Shown: piece after piece, positions 7,530 through 15,975 of the stretch | Layout of the letters: every line of letters starts with the position of its first letter | Numbering within the stretch: the first letter of the stretch is position 1 | From: Glycomyces sp. TRM65418 | GTDB lineage: Bacteria; Actinomycetota; Actinomycetes; Mycobacteriales; Micromonosporaceae | Direction: 5' to 3' | Assembly: GCF_019710475.1 (NCBI RefSeq) | Contig: NZ_JAJFAX010000006.1 | Location: 124,001-188,000 of the forward strand | Length of the DNA: 64,000 nucleotides | Notes under the pieces: model-generated | The model's input: the letters and a program-made list of their open reading frames with translations, nothing else | Told to the model about the DNA's origin: nothing | The model's database searches: none | Translations under genes and position numbers: made by a program

Positions 7530-8672
7530 TCAGTCCGTGTCCGTGGCGGCCAGGACGGTGACGTGCCGTGCGTCGGGGGACAGCGCGACCAGCCCGATGT
7601 CCCAGGCGACCTGTTCGAACCATGTCGTGTCAGCGGTGAAGCTGAACCAACGGCAGGCTTGGACGCGCTGCTCCAGCTCGGCAGACGGAGCAGTCGCGCT
7701 CGCGCCGGACAGCGCGGCGATCGATCGCCGGGCGTACAGCCGCCCATAGGCCCCGCGATGCCCGTAGTTGTACGCACCGCCCGAGGACGCGGCCGAGAAC
7801 AGCACTCGCCAGGCTCGACGGGGCTCGACGGGCGACCAGGTGAGGGGAGTCTGCTCGTCGACGCCTCGCAGGCTTTCCAGATCCAGCTCGACCAGCAGAT
7901 CGGGCAGGCCGGCATCCGCGACCGGTTCGGCCAGGTCGAAGGCTCGGGCCTCGAAGCGGCCGTTGGACTCCTCGACCCAGTTCATCACCGCGGCGGCGGC
8001 ATCGGAGCTGAAGTCCTCGGTGGTGACCTCGGTGGCCGACGGCAGCCGCGAAGCGCCGCGCAACGTCGTGGGGGCGTCGTTGCCGGGCCGCCCGTAAGGC
8101 ATGGCGCTGGCAGATCCACGCGACGAGTACTGGGGCAGCGCGGAGTCCGTTTCGAAGGCGTCCAGTTCCAGCGGCAGAGCGCCGAGCGGGTGGTCACGCC
8201 AATGCGCCGACCTCGTCCACTGGTGGATGGACGGTATCGCGGCGATCGCCGCACCCCGGAGCACCAACTCGTGCACCAGACTGGCCCGCAGCTCTTCCGA
8301 GGCCCCGGGGTCACCGCCCGTGAAGGCTGCGGACAGGTCCTCGGGCATGTGGCTCGAGGCCAGCATCGAAGCGACATAGCGGTCGAAATTAGCGCTCTCC
8401 GGTGCGACCATCGCCACCAGCCGCAAGGCCTGCTCGACATGGAGGCGCCCGGGCGTCGTGGCGAAGAGGCGAAGCAGGTGGTCGAAGACGGACCCGTACT
8501 GCCAGGTCTCGTCTCCGCCGGCAGCGCGCTTCTCGACCATCAAGGCGCCGGCGAGATCGGCGAGGAAGGCGATGTCGCCAGAGGCCAGGCGCTCGTCAGC
8601 CTCCCGGAACACCTTGTCAACGCTCTTCAATCGAGGCAGCTCAGCCACGATCTGCTGGATCCGTTCGTCCAC
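7530..8672 (-). CDS. DUF6183 family protein of unknown function
   Basis: 380 residues from GTG 8672. The -10 box TATGCT lies 6 nt upstream on the minus strand (plus-strand 8679-8684), so the mRNA is probably leaderless. Characteristic stretches remembered from this streptomycete-type family are YGSVFDHLLRLFATTPGR, ELRASLVHELVLRG, MNWVEESNGRFEARAF and WRVLFSAASSGGAYNYG, with the C-terminal VAWDIGLVALSPDARHVTVL. There are no membrane segments or signal peptide, so it is cytoplasmic. Function is not known and no partner gene is adjacent. Confidence 0.7.
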   Translation of the reverse strand: MDERIQQIVAELPRLKSVDKVFREADERLASGDIAFLADLAGALMVEKRAAGGDETWQYGSVFDHLLRLFATTPGRLHVEQALRLVAMVAPESANFDRYVASMLASSHMPEDLSAAFTGGDPGASEELRASLVHELVLRGAAIAAIPSIHQWTRSAHWRDHPLGALPLELDAFETDSALPQYSSRGSASAMPYGRPGNDAPTTLRGASRLPSATEVTTEDFSSDAAAAVMNWVEESNGRFEARAFDLAEPVADAGLPDLLVELDLESLRGVDEQTPLTWSPVEPRRAWRVLFSAASSGGAYNYGHRGAYGRLYARRSIAALSGASATAPSAELEQRVQACRWFSFTADTTWFEQVAWDIGLVALSPDARHVTVLAATDTD

Positions 8673-8678
8673 CTGGCG

Positions 8679-8684
8679 AGCATA
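8679..8684 (-). promoter_or_regulatory. -10 box of the leaderless DUF6183 promoter
   Basis: On the minus strand TATGCT ends 6 nt before the GTG start at 8672; no ribosome-binding site is present. Confidence 0.5.
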
Positions 8685-8777
8685 GGTCGTGTCAGCGGAA
8701 AGGCTCCTGGTTCGGCCCCTGCGGTCGCTTGCAGCACAACTGACGCACCGAAGCCTTCATCGATGCCCGGGCCCTGC

Positions 8778-9629
8778 TCAGCTGCCGCCGTCGGCGAGGC
8801 GTGTCCGGAGGAACGCGTCGAAGCGCACCGGGGGTGTGCCGGTCAGGCGCTCGACGTCGCCGGGAGCGGAGGCGAAGCGGCCTGCGCGTACGGAGGCGAA
8901 CATGCTCGCGTACGCCTCGATCAGCCAGTCAGGTTCGCCTGCGGCCTGGAGCCGAGGGCGGTAGTCGGCGTCGCCGATCGGCCGGTAGGTCAAGGGCATG
9001 CCGGTCGCCTCGGAGGCGAGGGCGGCGATGCGGTCCCCGGTGGCATTTTCGGGCCCGGTGAGTTCGAGGACGCCTTCGAGCCCGTCGAGGACGGCCGCGG
9101 CGAGGGCGCGGGAGACGTCTTCCCGGGCGACCAGCGACATCCCCGCTTGACCGAGCGGGAGCACGAGTTCGCCGGTGGTGAGCGCGGCCCCGAGCCAGCT
9201 GTCGGTGAAGAAGTCGGCGAACACGGAGGTGCGGGCGAGGCAGTGGGGACGGCCGGCCAGGAGCGCTTCGGTGGCCTGGTGTCCGGGGGCGTAGTAGAAA
9301 CCGCTGCCTGGGGCGACGTCGAGAATGCTGGTGTAGACGATCCGGCCCACACCGGCCGCGTCGGCGGCGGCGATCACGTTGCGGTGGTGGCGTTCCATGG
9401 TCTCGGCGCGGCCGTCACTGGAGACCATGACGAGGACGTCGAGGTCGCGCATGGCGGCCTTGAGCGAGGCCGGGTCGTCGTAGTCGGCGCGGCGGGCCTC
9501 CAGGCCCGGCGCGGGCGGGATCGCTTCAGGACGGCGGGCCAGCGCGGCCAGGTCGTCGCGCCCGGCGGCCAGGAGGTGTCGAACGACGCCGGAACCCACA
9601 CCCCCGGTCGATCCGGTAACGCCGATCAT
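8778..9629 (-). CDS. NAD(P)-binding NmrA/SDR-a5-type oxidoreductase
   Basis: 283 residues starting MIGVTGSTGGVGSGVV, with the TGxTGxVG nucleotide-binding loop at residues 5-11. The ATG at 9629 follows AGGGAGA at good spacing; the longer upstream frame has no similarity. The rest matches the atypical SDR group of triphenylmethane-reductase/NmrA-like proteins (for example RIVYTSILDVAPGSGFYYAPGH and a LTGPENAT motif). These bind NAD(P)H to reduce quinones or dyes, or act as redox sensors. The physiological substrate is unknown. Confidence 0.8.
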   Translation of the reverse strand: MIGVTGSTGGVGSGVVRHLLAAGRDDLAALARRPEAIPPAPGLEARRADYDDPASLKAAMRDLDVLVMVSSDGRAETMERHHRNVIAAADAAGVGRIVYTSILDVAPGSGFYYAPGHQATEALLAGRPHCLARTSVFADFFTDSWLGAALTTGELVLPLGQAGMSLVAREDVSRALAAAVLDGLEGVLELTGPENATGDRIAALASEATGMPLTYRPIGDADYRPRLQAAGEPDWLIEAYASMFASVRAGRFASAPGDVERLTGTPPVRFDAFLRTRLADGGS

Positions 9630-9706
9630 CTCGTCTCCCTTCCGTAGACCAGCCGCCTCAGTTGGTGAGGCGGCGCAGGCCGACGCAGCCCCGGCTGTGC
9701 CGTCTT

Positions 9707-9952
9707 TCAGTCGGTGAAGTCGAATTCGCCGTCTTTGGCTCCGGCGAGGAAGGCGTCCCACTCGGCGCGGGTGTAGACGATGACCGAACCGTCGGGGTGG
9801 TGGGAGTGTCGCACCGCGATCCGGCCCGAGCCGTCAGCGAGCGGCCCGGCCTCAACGCACTGACCGCCGTTGTTGGTGCTTCGGGTGCTGACCTTCCATC
9901 GGATACCGGCCAGCTCCTCGCTTGAAAGCTGTTGCTTAGTGCCGGTCGTCAT
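9707..9952 (-). CDS. DUF397 domain protein
   Basis: 81 residues containing the short DUF397 fold: WKVSTRSTNNGGQCVEAGPL, then RHSHHPDGSVIVYTRAEWDAF. The ATG at 9952 has AAGGAGA upstream. DUF397 proteins are abundant in streptomycete-type actinobacteria and are normally encoded beside an XRE-family regulator with a DUF5753 domain, forming WhiJ/BldB-like regulatory pairs. Here only a C-terminal scrap of that regulator remains, 2 nt upstream, so this member is an orphan. Confidence 0.88.
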   Translation of the reverse strand: MTTGTKQQLSSEELAGIRWKVSTRSTNNGGQCVEAGPLADGSGRIAVRHSHHPDGSVIVYTRAEWDAFLAGAKDGEFDFTD

Positions 9953-9954
9953 CG

Positions 9955-10119
9955 CTACGTCTCCTTCAAAACGGCCTTGACCAGGGCATTTGACCGCCGC
10001 CGGTCGAGCGCGCCATTCCACAGATCCTCCCACGCCCGTTGAAAATTCTCGACGCGAGGGGCTTCGATATACAGTGCGCCGCCGAGGGATTCGACGTAGG
10101 CGACACTCGAGAGCTGATC
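9955..10119 (-). pseudogene. C-terminal remnant of an XRE/DUF5753 regulator
   Basis: The minus-strand frame ending at 9955 encodes about 54 residues (SSVAYVESLGGALYIEAPRV, then a helix with FQRAWEDLWNGALDRRRS) that match the last part of DUF5753 domains (typically 'vvYiE...gaLYLE...v..y..aw..L...ALs...S'). The helix-turn-helix and most of the DUF5753 domain are missing: similarity stops near 10119, next to a perfect hairpin. A whole regulator would have about 280 residues. Confidence 0.7.
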
Positions 10120-10134
10120 CTGAGAACGCAGAGC

Positions 10135-10169
10135 GAGGGCCGGTCGATCCTCAGGATCGACCGGCCCTC
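10135..10169. terminator. Perfect 16-bp hairpin (terminator-like)
   Basis: Arms 10135-10150 and 10154-10169 are exactly complementary with the loop TCA; there is no T-run. It sits between the DUF5753 remnant and the next plus-strand gene. The right arm, GGATCGACCGGCCCTC, recurs at 10763-10778. Confidence 0.6.
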
Positions 10170-10228
10170 CGCGAGCAGGCCGGTTCGCTTCGGCGTGAGG
10201 TGGGCACGGACCGCTAGACTTCGGCCGC

Positions 10229-10693
10229 ATGAGCGAAGACGCCAACCCCTGGGGACATGAGAACGGCGTCCCGATACGGCGAACGGAGCGCGTTCAGGCG
10301 ATGCTCCGGACGCTCTGGGTCAGCGCCGCGCAGGTCATCGCGGCTGTCGTGGTGACGATGGGCTGCTTCGCCGCCGCCGCCGGAGCGGCATCCAGCGGCT
10401 CGGACTCGTACGACGACAACTGGGAAGGCTTCGAGTACGTCCTCGCCGCGCTGGTGCTCGTGCCGCTCGGCGCGATGATCGCCGGGGTGCTCGTCGCCAA
10501 GAAGCTCCGCCTGGCCAGCTGGGGCTCCTTCGCCCTTTCCGTCATCGCGGTCGTCGTGGTCATGAGCTTCGATCTGTGGAACCCGGGCTTCTTTTCCCTG
10601 AACCTTCCGCTCGCGCTGCTGGCCCTGGTCGGCGTGAACCTCCTCCTCGGCTACACCGCCGGCATGCGTCGGGATTCGCCCGACCGAGACTGA
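10229..10693 (+). CDS. Hypothetical membrane protein
   Basis: 154 residues, not recognised. A polar 28-residue N-terminus is followed by about four hydrophobic segments (about 31-53, 70-92, 97-115 and 121-145), with an acidic loop between the first two (GSDSYDDNWEGFEY). A TAGACT box lies 8 nt before the ATG. Plasma-membrane location is likely; no function can be assigned. Confidence 0.6.
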   Translation: MSEDANPWGHENGVPIRRTERVQAMLRTLWVSAAQVIAAVVVTMGCFAAAAGAASSGSDSYDDNWEGFEYVLAALVLVPLGAMIAGVLVAKKLRLASWGSFALSVIAVVVVMSFDLWNPGFFSLNLPLALLALVGVNLLLGYTAGMRRDSPDRD

Positions 10694-10746
10694 GCACGGG
10701 TCTCCCGCTCAAGGCGACGCCCTGCCGCGGCGTCTGAAGACACCGA

Positions 10747-10780
10747 ACGAGGACCGGCCGACGGATCGACCGGCCCTCGT
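10747..10780. terminator. Bidirectional terminator between convergent genes
   Basis: The arms ACGAGGACCGGCC and GACCGGCCCTCGT pair with two mismatches around a short loop. It lies between the convergent genes ending at 10693 (+) and 10804 (-). Confidence 0.55.
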
Positions 10781-10803
10781 GGCCTCGGAGTTGGGTCGAA
10801 CCC

Positions 10804-11418
10804 TCAGAGCGCAAAAGTGATCGCGGTCGACCAGTTGCCCTGGATCTGGTCCTGGACGCGCATGTGGAGCAGCTGGAACGCTTCGAGGGCGCCGGCGTGC
10901 TGGAGGCCGCCCACGTCGATGGGCCGCAGTTCCGCGCTGCTGCACAGGTCCGCGATCTGCCGTTTCGCGTCTTCGTCGTCCCCGGCGATGAACACGTCGA
11001 GTGGCCCCGGGGCGGCGAGTCTGCTCGCGAACGTGGTGTTGAAGGCCTTCACGACCTTCGCGCCCGAGGCCGCCCCAGCGATCTCCTCCGCGGCGGAAGT
11101 CCCTGCGGGAGTGACGAGTCGGTCGAAGGTGTCGAAGTCGACCGGGTTGCAGATGTCGACCACGGTCGTGCCCGCGAGGTCGTCGGCCCACCGTCGCGCC
11201 ATCTCCTTGCTGCCCTCGTACGGGGTGGCGAGGACGACGACGTCGGCGCCCTCCGGGCTGTCGAGCGGTTCACCGCCGGCGTTCTCGCCGAGTTCGGCGG
11301 CCAGGTCCGCGGCCTTGTCGGGGTCGCGGTCGGCGATGCGCACCCGGCGGCCGCCGTGTACGAGCCGCAGGCCGATGCCCCGGGCCATGTTGCCCGAGCC
11401 CACGATCAGGATCTCCAT
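10804..11418 (-). CDS. F420/NADP oxidoreductase-family Rossmann protein
   Basis: 204 residues starting MEILIVGSGNMARGIGLRL, the G-x-G-N-M nucleotide-binding loop of the NADPH:F420 reductase (NPDOR) family; the segment VVKAFNT is also typical. Such proteins shuttle hydride between NADPH and the deazaflavin F420, or are NADP-binding relatives of unknown substrate. ATG at 11418 follows GAGGAGGAAGC on the minus strand. It lies 33 nt downstream of the DHA2 exporter gene on the same strand and may be co-transcribed with it. Confidence 0.75.
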   Translation of the reverse strand: MEILIVGSGNMARGIGLRLVHGGRRVRIADRDPDKAADLAAELGENAGGEPLDSPEGADVVVLATPYEGSKEMARRWADDLAGTTVVDICNPVDFDTFDRLVTPAGTSAAEEIAGAASGAKVVKAFNTTFASRLAAPGPLDVFIAGDDEDAKRQIADLCSSAELRPIDVGGLQHAGALEAFQLLHMRVQDQIQGNWSTAITFAL

Positions 11419-11451
11419 GTGCTTCCTCCTCGGATGGAACGGTCTGGTGCC

Positions 11452-13044
11452 TCAGGGGGTGGTCTCGGCTCTGATCTCGGCCGCCTTCGTTTCCGGGTCG
11501 TGCTCCGGGCCCGCGCCGCGGAGGGTCAGGTTCGGCATGAGCAGCGACAGCACGATCGTCACTGCGGCGATGCCCGCGGCGACGAGGAACACGCGGTCGA
11601 GGCCGTCGGTGAAGGCCTGCTGCACCACGACCCTCACCGGTTCGGGCAGGTGCGCGACCACCGTCGGGGATTCCATGACCTGGGAGAGGTCGGTCTCGCC
11701 GAATGCCGCGGCCTGTTCCGGCGGCAGCTGGGCCACCGCCTCGGGCAGGTTCTCGGCGAGTTCGTCGTTGAGCCGCGAGGTCATGACCGCGCCGAGCACG
11801 GCGGTGCCGATCGCGCCGCCCAGCGACCGGGCGAAGTTGTTGGTGCTCGTGCCCGCTCCGAGGTCCTCGACGCTCACGATGTTCTGCATCGCGAGCACCA
11901 AGGGCTGCATGAACATGCCCATCCCGATGCCGAGGACGAGCAGGTACAGGCTGCTGAGCCACAGCGGCGTGTCCACGTGCAGTCGGCTGAACAGCGCCAG
12001 CCCGCCGGTGATCACGAGCGAGCCGGCCACCAGGAACCACTTGTAGCGGCCGATCCTGGAGATGACGAAGCCCGAGGACACCGAGGTCAGCACCATCCCG
12101 GCCATCATCGGGATCATGAGCAGGCCCGACGCGGTGGGGGAGTAGCCGCGCACCATCTGGAAGAACAGCGGGATGTAGACGATCCCCGAGAACATCCCGA
12201 CGCCGAACACGAGGGCGATGACGGCCGCGAGCGCGAGCGTGCCCTGCTTGAACATGCGCAGCGGCAGGATCGGCTCCTCGGCGCGCGTCTCGACGTAGAG
12301 GAACGCGACGGTCAAGGCGGCGGCCGCGGCGAACAGGCCCACGATCACGCCCGAGTCCCACGCGTAGTCGCTCCCGCCCCAGGTCACTGCCAACAGCAGG
12401 CAGACGACGGCAGGGACGAGGCACGTCGCGCCCAGGTAGTCGATCTTGCGCTGCCTCGTCGGGAACGTGTGGCGGCGCAGGATCTGGTTCACCGCGATCA
12501 TCGCGGCGAAGCCGAGGGGCAGGTTGATGTAGAAGATCCACCGCCAGTCCACTTCGGCGAGCCAGCCGCCGAGAACCGGCCCGGCCACCGAGGAGACGCC
12601 GAAGACCGCGCCGAAGAATCCCTGGTACTTGCCGCGTTCGCGGGGCGAGACGACGTCGGAGACGACGGTGAACGCGAGTGAGATGAGGCCGCCGCCTCCG
12701 AGACCCTGGAGGCCGCGGAAGAGGATGAGCTGCAGCATGTTCTGCGAGAGCCCCGCCAGCGCGGACGCCACCAGGAAGATCACGATCGCCGTGAGGATCA
12801 CCGGTCTGCGGCCGTACAGGTCGGAGAGCTTGCCGTACAGCGGGGTCGAGGCGGTGGTGGCGATCAGGTAGGCGGTGACGACCCACGTGTAGTCGCCCAT
12901 GCCGTCGAGGTCGCCGACGATCGTCGGCAGCGCGGTGCCCACGATCGTCTGGTCGAGGGAGGCGAGCAGCATGGTGAGCATGAGCGCCCCGAAGAGCGTG
13001 TACAGCTCTCGCCGGCTCATGTTCGCGGCGGCGCGTTCGGTCAT
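11452..13044 (-). CDS. MFS drug exporter, DHA2/EmrB-QacA type (14 helices)
   Basis: 530 residues. Diagnostic motifs: LDQTIVGTALP at 30-40 (motif D1 of 14-helix exporters), GKLSDLYGRR at 71-80 (motif A) and GPVLGGWL in helix 5 (motif C). A long extracytoplasmic loop (ELAENLPEAVAQLPPEQAAA) precedes the last helix, as in actinobacterial DHA2 exporters. These expel drugs or lipophilic compounds using the proton gradient. Start ATG 13044 is 7 nt after the minus-strand box TACGCT, so it is probably leaderless. No TetR/MarR gene is adjacent. Confidence 0.88.
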   Translation of the reverse strand: MTERAAANMSRRELYTLFGALMLTMLLASLDQTIVGTALPTIVGDLDGMGDYTWVVTAYLIATTASTPLYGKLSDLYGRRPVILTAIVIFLVASALAGLSQNMLQLILFRGLQGLGGGGLISLAFTVVSDVVSPRERGKYQGFFGAVFGVSSVAGPVLGGWLAEVDWRWIFYINLPLGFAAMIAVNQILRRHTFPTRQRKIDYLGATCLVPAVVCLLLAVTWGGSDYAWDSGVIVGLFAAAAALTVAFLYVETRAEEPILPLRMFKQGTLALAAVIALVFGVGMFSGIVYIPLFFQMVRGYSPTASGLLMIPMMAGMVLTSVSSGFVISRIGRYKWFLVAGSLVITGGLALFSRLHVDTPLWLSSLYLLVLGIGMGMFMQPLVLAMQNIVSVEDLGAGTSTNNFARSLGGAIGTAVLGAVMTSRLNDELAENLPEAVAQLPPEQAAAFGETDLSQVMESPTVVAHLPEPVRVVVQQAFTDGLDRVFLVAAGIAAVTIVLSLLMPNLTLRGAGPEHDPETKAAEIRAETTP

Positions 13045-13051
13045 GAGCCCG

Positions 13052-13057
13052 AGCGTA
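13052..13057 (-). promoter_or_regulatory. -10 box of the leaderless DHA2 exporter promoter
   Basis: Minus-strand TACGCT is 7 nt before the ATG at 13044 and abuts the palindrome at 13059-13082. Confidence 0.45.
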
Positions 13058-13058
13058 T

Positions 13059-13082
13059 GGCCCGCCTCCGCGGAGGCGGGCC
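13059..13082. terminator. 24-bp perfect palindrome, terminator of the GH42 gene
   Basis: GGCCCGCCTCCG is followed by its exact complement. It lies 8 nt past the stop of the minus-strand beta-galactosidase gene and just upstream of the exporter's -10 box. Confidence 0.65.
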
Positions 13083-13090
13083 GAAATCCG

Positions 13091-15001
13091 CTATTGCGGT
13101 TTCTTGTCGACCGCCCACGACCCGGCCGGGACGATGACGTGGCCGACCTGTGCTTCGGCGTCGGTGTGGTTGACGATGAACCGCCAGTCGCCGCGGTCGA
13201 TCACGTCGAGCCCGGCCCGCCCGGGACCGGTGAGCTGGAGTTCTTCGAACAGCCGGTCCCAGGCCTCGTCGACGAGTTTGCACGAGACGTACCAGGCCTC
13301 GCCCTCGCCGAAGGGGTTGACGGTGACGGCGGGCTGGTTCTCGATGACGTCCCCGCTCGCGTACTGGGTGACGCACTGGGCGCCGCGCAGTTCGACGAGT
13401 TCGCAGAATCGTTCGGCGGCGCCGAAGTTCCACAGGGCGCGCACCTCGCCCGCGGGCTGCGGGAGGTGCTCGGTGACGCGGATGCCGAACAGGTCGGTGA
13501 GCCCGCCGAGATACCCGTCGAGCCAGACCTGGCAGTGCTCGTCGACGGCCCCGGTGAGGTAGGAGGCGACGAGCCGGCCGCCGCCGGCGGTGAACCAGCG
13601 GAGGTTCTCGGCGGCGGCCCGGCCGAGCACGTACGTGGTCGGGGCGATCACGGTCTGGTACTTCGAGAGGTCGCCTTCGGGCGAGGCGAAGTCGACGACG
13701 ACGCCGCGGTCGCGCAGGACCCGGTGGATCTGGGCGACGTTCTCGAAGTAGTCGACCGGGCCGGGCAGGTGCGTGCCGGCGGTGGCCCACCAGGTCTCGG
13801 GGCTCCACAGGATCGCGACGTCGGCCTCGACGGGGGCCTCGGTGGTGTGCGCGATGCCCGGGAGCGTGTTGCCGAGCTCGGCGACCTCGCGGAACATGCG
13901 GGTGTTCTTGCCGGCGTGGGGGAGGAGCGCGGAGTGCCACTGCTCGGCGCCGCCGCGTCCGGCGCGCCACTGGAAGAACATGGCGCCCTTGGAGCCGCGG
14001 CTGATGTGGATCATCGAGTGGCGTGCCATGCGGCCCGGGGCCTTGGCGATCGAGCCGTCCTTGGAGTGGATCGTGGCGGCGGCCTGCTCCATGAGGAGCC
14101 AGTCGCCGCCGTCGGCCCAGGAGCGCGAGAGGTCGGCGTGGAGGGCGCTCTGCTGCTCGGCCCGCTCGTCGGGCGCGGACGGGTAGGAGTCGAACGCGAC
14201 GAGGTCCACTTCGGCCGCCCACTTCCACGGGTCGACCGGGACCCATTGGCCGAACACGAAGTTCGTCGTGATCGGGACCTCGGGGTTCGCTTCGCGGAGG
14301 ATATCGCGCTGCTCCTTGTAGTGCTCCAGCATCGCGTCGGAGGTGAAGCGCTTGAAGTCGAGCTCGTGCGCGGGGTTGTGGAGGTACTGGGTCGCGCGGG
14401 GCGCGAGGATCTGCTCCCAGTCGCTGTAGTGCTGGCTCCAGAACGAGCCCCACCAGGCGTCGTTGAGCGCGTCCAAGGTCGCGTACTTCGCCTGCAGCCA
14501 GACGCGGAAGTCGCGTTCGGCGTGGGCCGAGTAGGTGGCCGAGCCGTACTCGTTGTGGACGTGCCACATCGCGAGCGCCGGGTGCTGCGCGTACCGCTCG
14601 GCGAGCTTCGCGGCGATCCGCCGGGAGGCCTCGCGGTAGGCGGGCGCGCAGACGTCGTAGGTGTCGCGCGAGCCGTGGACCTGCCGCACGCCGTCGGGCC
14701 GCGTGTTGAGCGCGTCCGGGTGGGCGAGGGTGAACCACGGCGGCGGCGAGGCGGTCGGGGTGGCGAGGTTGACGCCGATGCCGCCGGCGTGGAGCTTGTC
14801 GAGCACCCGGTCGAGCCAGCCGAAGTCGTACTCGCCCTCGCGCGGTTCGAGCCGGGCCCAGGAGAAGACGCCGACGCTGACGAGGTTGACCCCCGCTTCG
14901 CGCATGAGGAGGACGTCGTCGTCCCAGACCTCCTCGGGCCACTGCTCGGGGTTGTAGTCGCCGCCGTAGCTCAAGCCTTCGACGCCTTTGGGCCAGTCCA
15001 T
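13091..15001 (-). CDS. GH42 beta-galactosidase
   Basis: 636 residues. GH42 signatures: SYGGDYNPEQWPEEVW at 11-26, the acid/base glutamate E151 in HVHNEYG, and the nucleophile E305 in WLLMEQ, followed by the trimerisation domain with YLTGAVDEH. The enzyme releases terminal beta-galactose, often from plant-derived galactosides, and has no signal peptide, so it is cytoplasmic. ATG 15001 follows GGAGGA. A perfect inverted repeat at 15081-15107 in its promoter region suggests specific repression; no regulator or transporter gene adjoins it. Confidence 0.92.
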   Translation of the reverse strand: MDWPKGVEGLSYGGDYNPEQWPEEVWDDDVLLMREAGVNLVSVGVFSWARLEPREGEYDFGWLDRVLDKLHAGGIGVNLATPTASPPPWFTLAHPDALNTRPDGVRQVHGSRDTYDVCAPAYREASRRIAAKLAERYAQHPALAMWHVHNEYGSATYSAHAERDFRVWLQAKYATLDALNDAWWGSFWSQHYSDWEQILAPRATQYLHNPAHELDFKRFTSDAMLEHYKEQRDILREANPEVPITTNFVFGQWVPVDPWKWAAEVDLVAFDSYPSAPDERAEQQSALHADLSRSWADGGDWLLMEQAAATIHSKDGSIAKAPGRMARHSMIHISRGSKGAMFFQWRAGRGGAEQWHSALLPHAGKNTRMFREVAELGNTLPGIAHTTEAPVEADVAILWSPETWWATAGTHLPGPVDYFENVAQIHRVLRDRGVVVDFASPEGDLSKYQTVIAPTTYVLGRAAAENLRWFTAGGGRLVASYLTGAVDEHCQVWLDGYLGGLTDLFGIRVTEHLPQPAGEVRALWNFGAAERFCELVELRGAQCVTQYASGDVIENQPAVTVNPFGEGEAWYVSCKLVDEAWDRLFEELQLTGPGRAGLDVIDRGDWRFIVNHTDAEAQVGHVIVPAGSWAVDKKPQ

Positions 15002-15080
15002 GGGTCCTCCGTCGCACACTGCACCGCACGCGGGTCGCCGACGCGGGAGGCGCGGCTCGCCGGGGCGGCGATTTGGGGAT

Positions 15081-15107
15081 CAGTTAGTTGCCTGACAAAA
15101 CTAACTG
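15081..15107. promoter_or_regulatory. Operator-like inverted repeat upstream of the GH42 gene
   Basis: CAGTTAGTT and AACTAACTG are perfect 9-bp arms with a 9-bp spacer, about 80 nt before the GH42 start and notably AT-rich against its surroundings. The pattern (TTAGTT...AACTAA) resembles sites of ROK- or MarR-type sugar regulators. The regulator is not encoded nearby. Confidence 0.65.
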
Positions 15108-15233
15108 GTTCTGGGATGGTTTGGCCAGCCTAATGCGAGCGGAGGAGACGTTCGGCGGAGGCGTCGCGGTCGCCACGCCGAGGAGGGGGCCGGGCGCCGC
15201 TCGGCGCGCGGCCCCGCGAAGGGAGCGGCTCGG

Positions 15234-15950
15234 TTACTGCGCGGCGGTCACGGCCTGGAACCGCTCGGCGCGCAGCCGCTCGGGCCAGGTGTCGTCGATC
15301 GGGGGCAGGTGCGCCGGATCGGTGCCGACCGCCCACGCCAGCAGCAGGTCCGCGATCCGCGGGTTGCGCGACAGCGCCGGACCGTGCATGTACGTGCCGA
15401 TGACGTGCCCGGCCCACGCGCCCTCGGTCGCGCCGTCGTTGCCGACCCCGGCCGTGACGCGCGCCAGCGGCTGCACGGCCTCGCCCAGGTGCGTGCGCCC
15501 GCCGTGGTTCTCGAACCCCGTGATCGGGCCGATGCCCAGCTGCGGGGCGGCGTCCCCGGCGATCTCGCCCACGGCCCGCGACGGGCCCCGGTCCGAGCGC
15601 AGGTCCAGGATGTTCAAGCCGGCGTAGGCGCGGCCGTTGGCGTAGAAGGACTCGCCGAGCAGCTGATAGCCCGCGCAGATCGCGAGGATCGGCTTCCCGG
15701 CCTCGGCGGCCCGGTTCAGCGCGCCGTCGTCGAGGAGGCGCTCGGCCGCGACGGCCTGCGGGCCGTCCTCGCCGCCGCCGATGAGGTACATGTCGGCGGT
15801 GTGGGGGATGCGCTGGTCGCTGCGGACCTGCATCGGCTCCACGTCGATGCCGCGGGTGCGGGCCCGGTGGGCCAGCACCAGCAGGTTCCCCCGGTCGCCG
15901 TAGGTCGACAGGAGGTCGGGGTAGAGCCAGACGATGCGCAGGGTGCTCAT
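15234..15950 (-). CDS. gatD: GatD, glutamine amidotransferase subunit of lipid II isoglutaminyl synthase
   Basis: 238 residues, class I glutamine amidotransferase: nucleophile Cys92 in ICAGYQLLGE and His189 in GTYMHGPAL. The N-terminal WLYPDLLSTYGDRGN is typical of GatD. With MurT it amidates the D-glutamate of lipid II, supplying ammonia from glutamine. The gene lies 25 nt after murT. An alternative GTG start two codons upstream (15956) is possible. Both genes are transcribed away from the division cluster. Confidence 0.93.
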   Translation of the reverse strand: MSTLRIVWLYPDLLSTYGDRGNLLVLAHRARTRGIDVEPMQVRSDQRIPHTADMYLIGGGEDGPQAVAAERLLDDGALNRAAEAGKPILAICAGYQLLGESFYANGRAYAGLNILDLRSDRGPSRAVGEIAGDAAPQLGIGPITGFENHGGRTHLGEAVQPLARVTAGVGNDGATEGAWAGHVIGTYMHGPALSRNPRIADLLLAWAVGTDPAHLPPIDDTWPERLRAERFQAVTAAQ

Positions 15951-15975
15951 TGCCACGGTGGGACGCTCGCTTTCG

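Noticed and set aside
7563-9647. 694-codon plus-strand frame
   Set aside because: Lies opposite the DUF6183 and NmrA-type genes and shows no similarity to anything.
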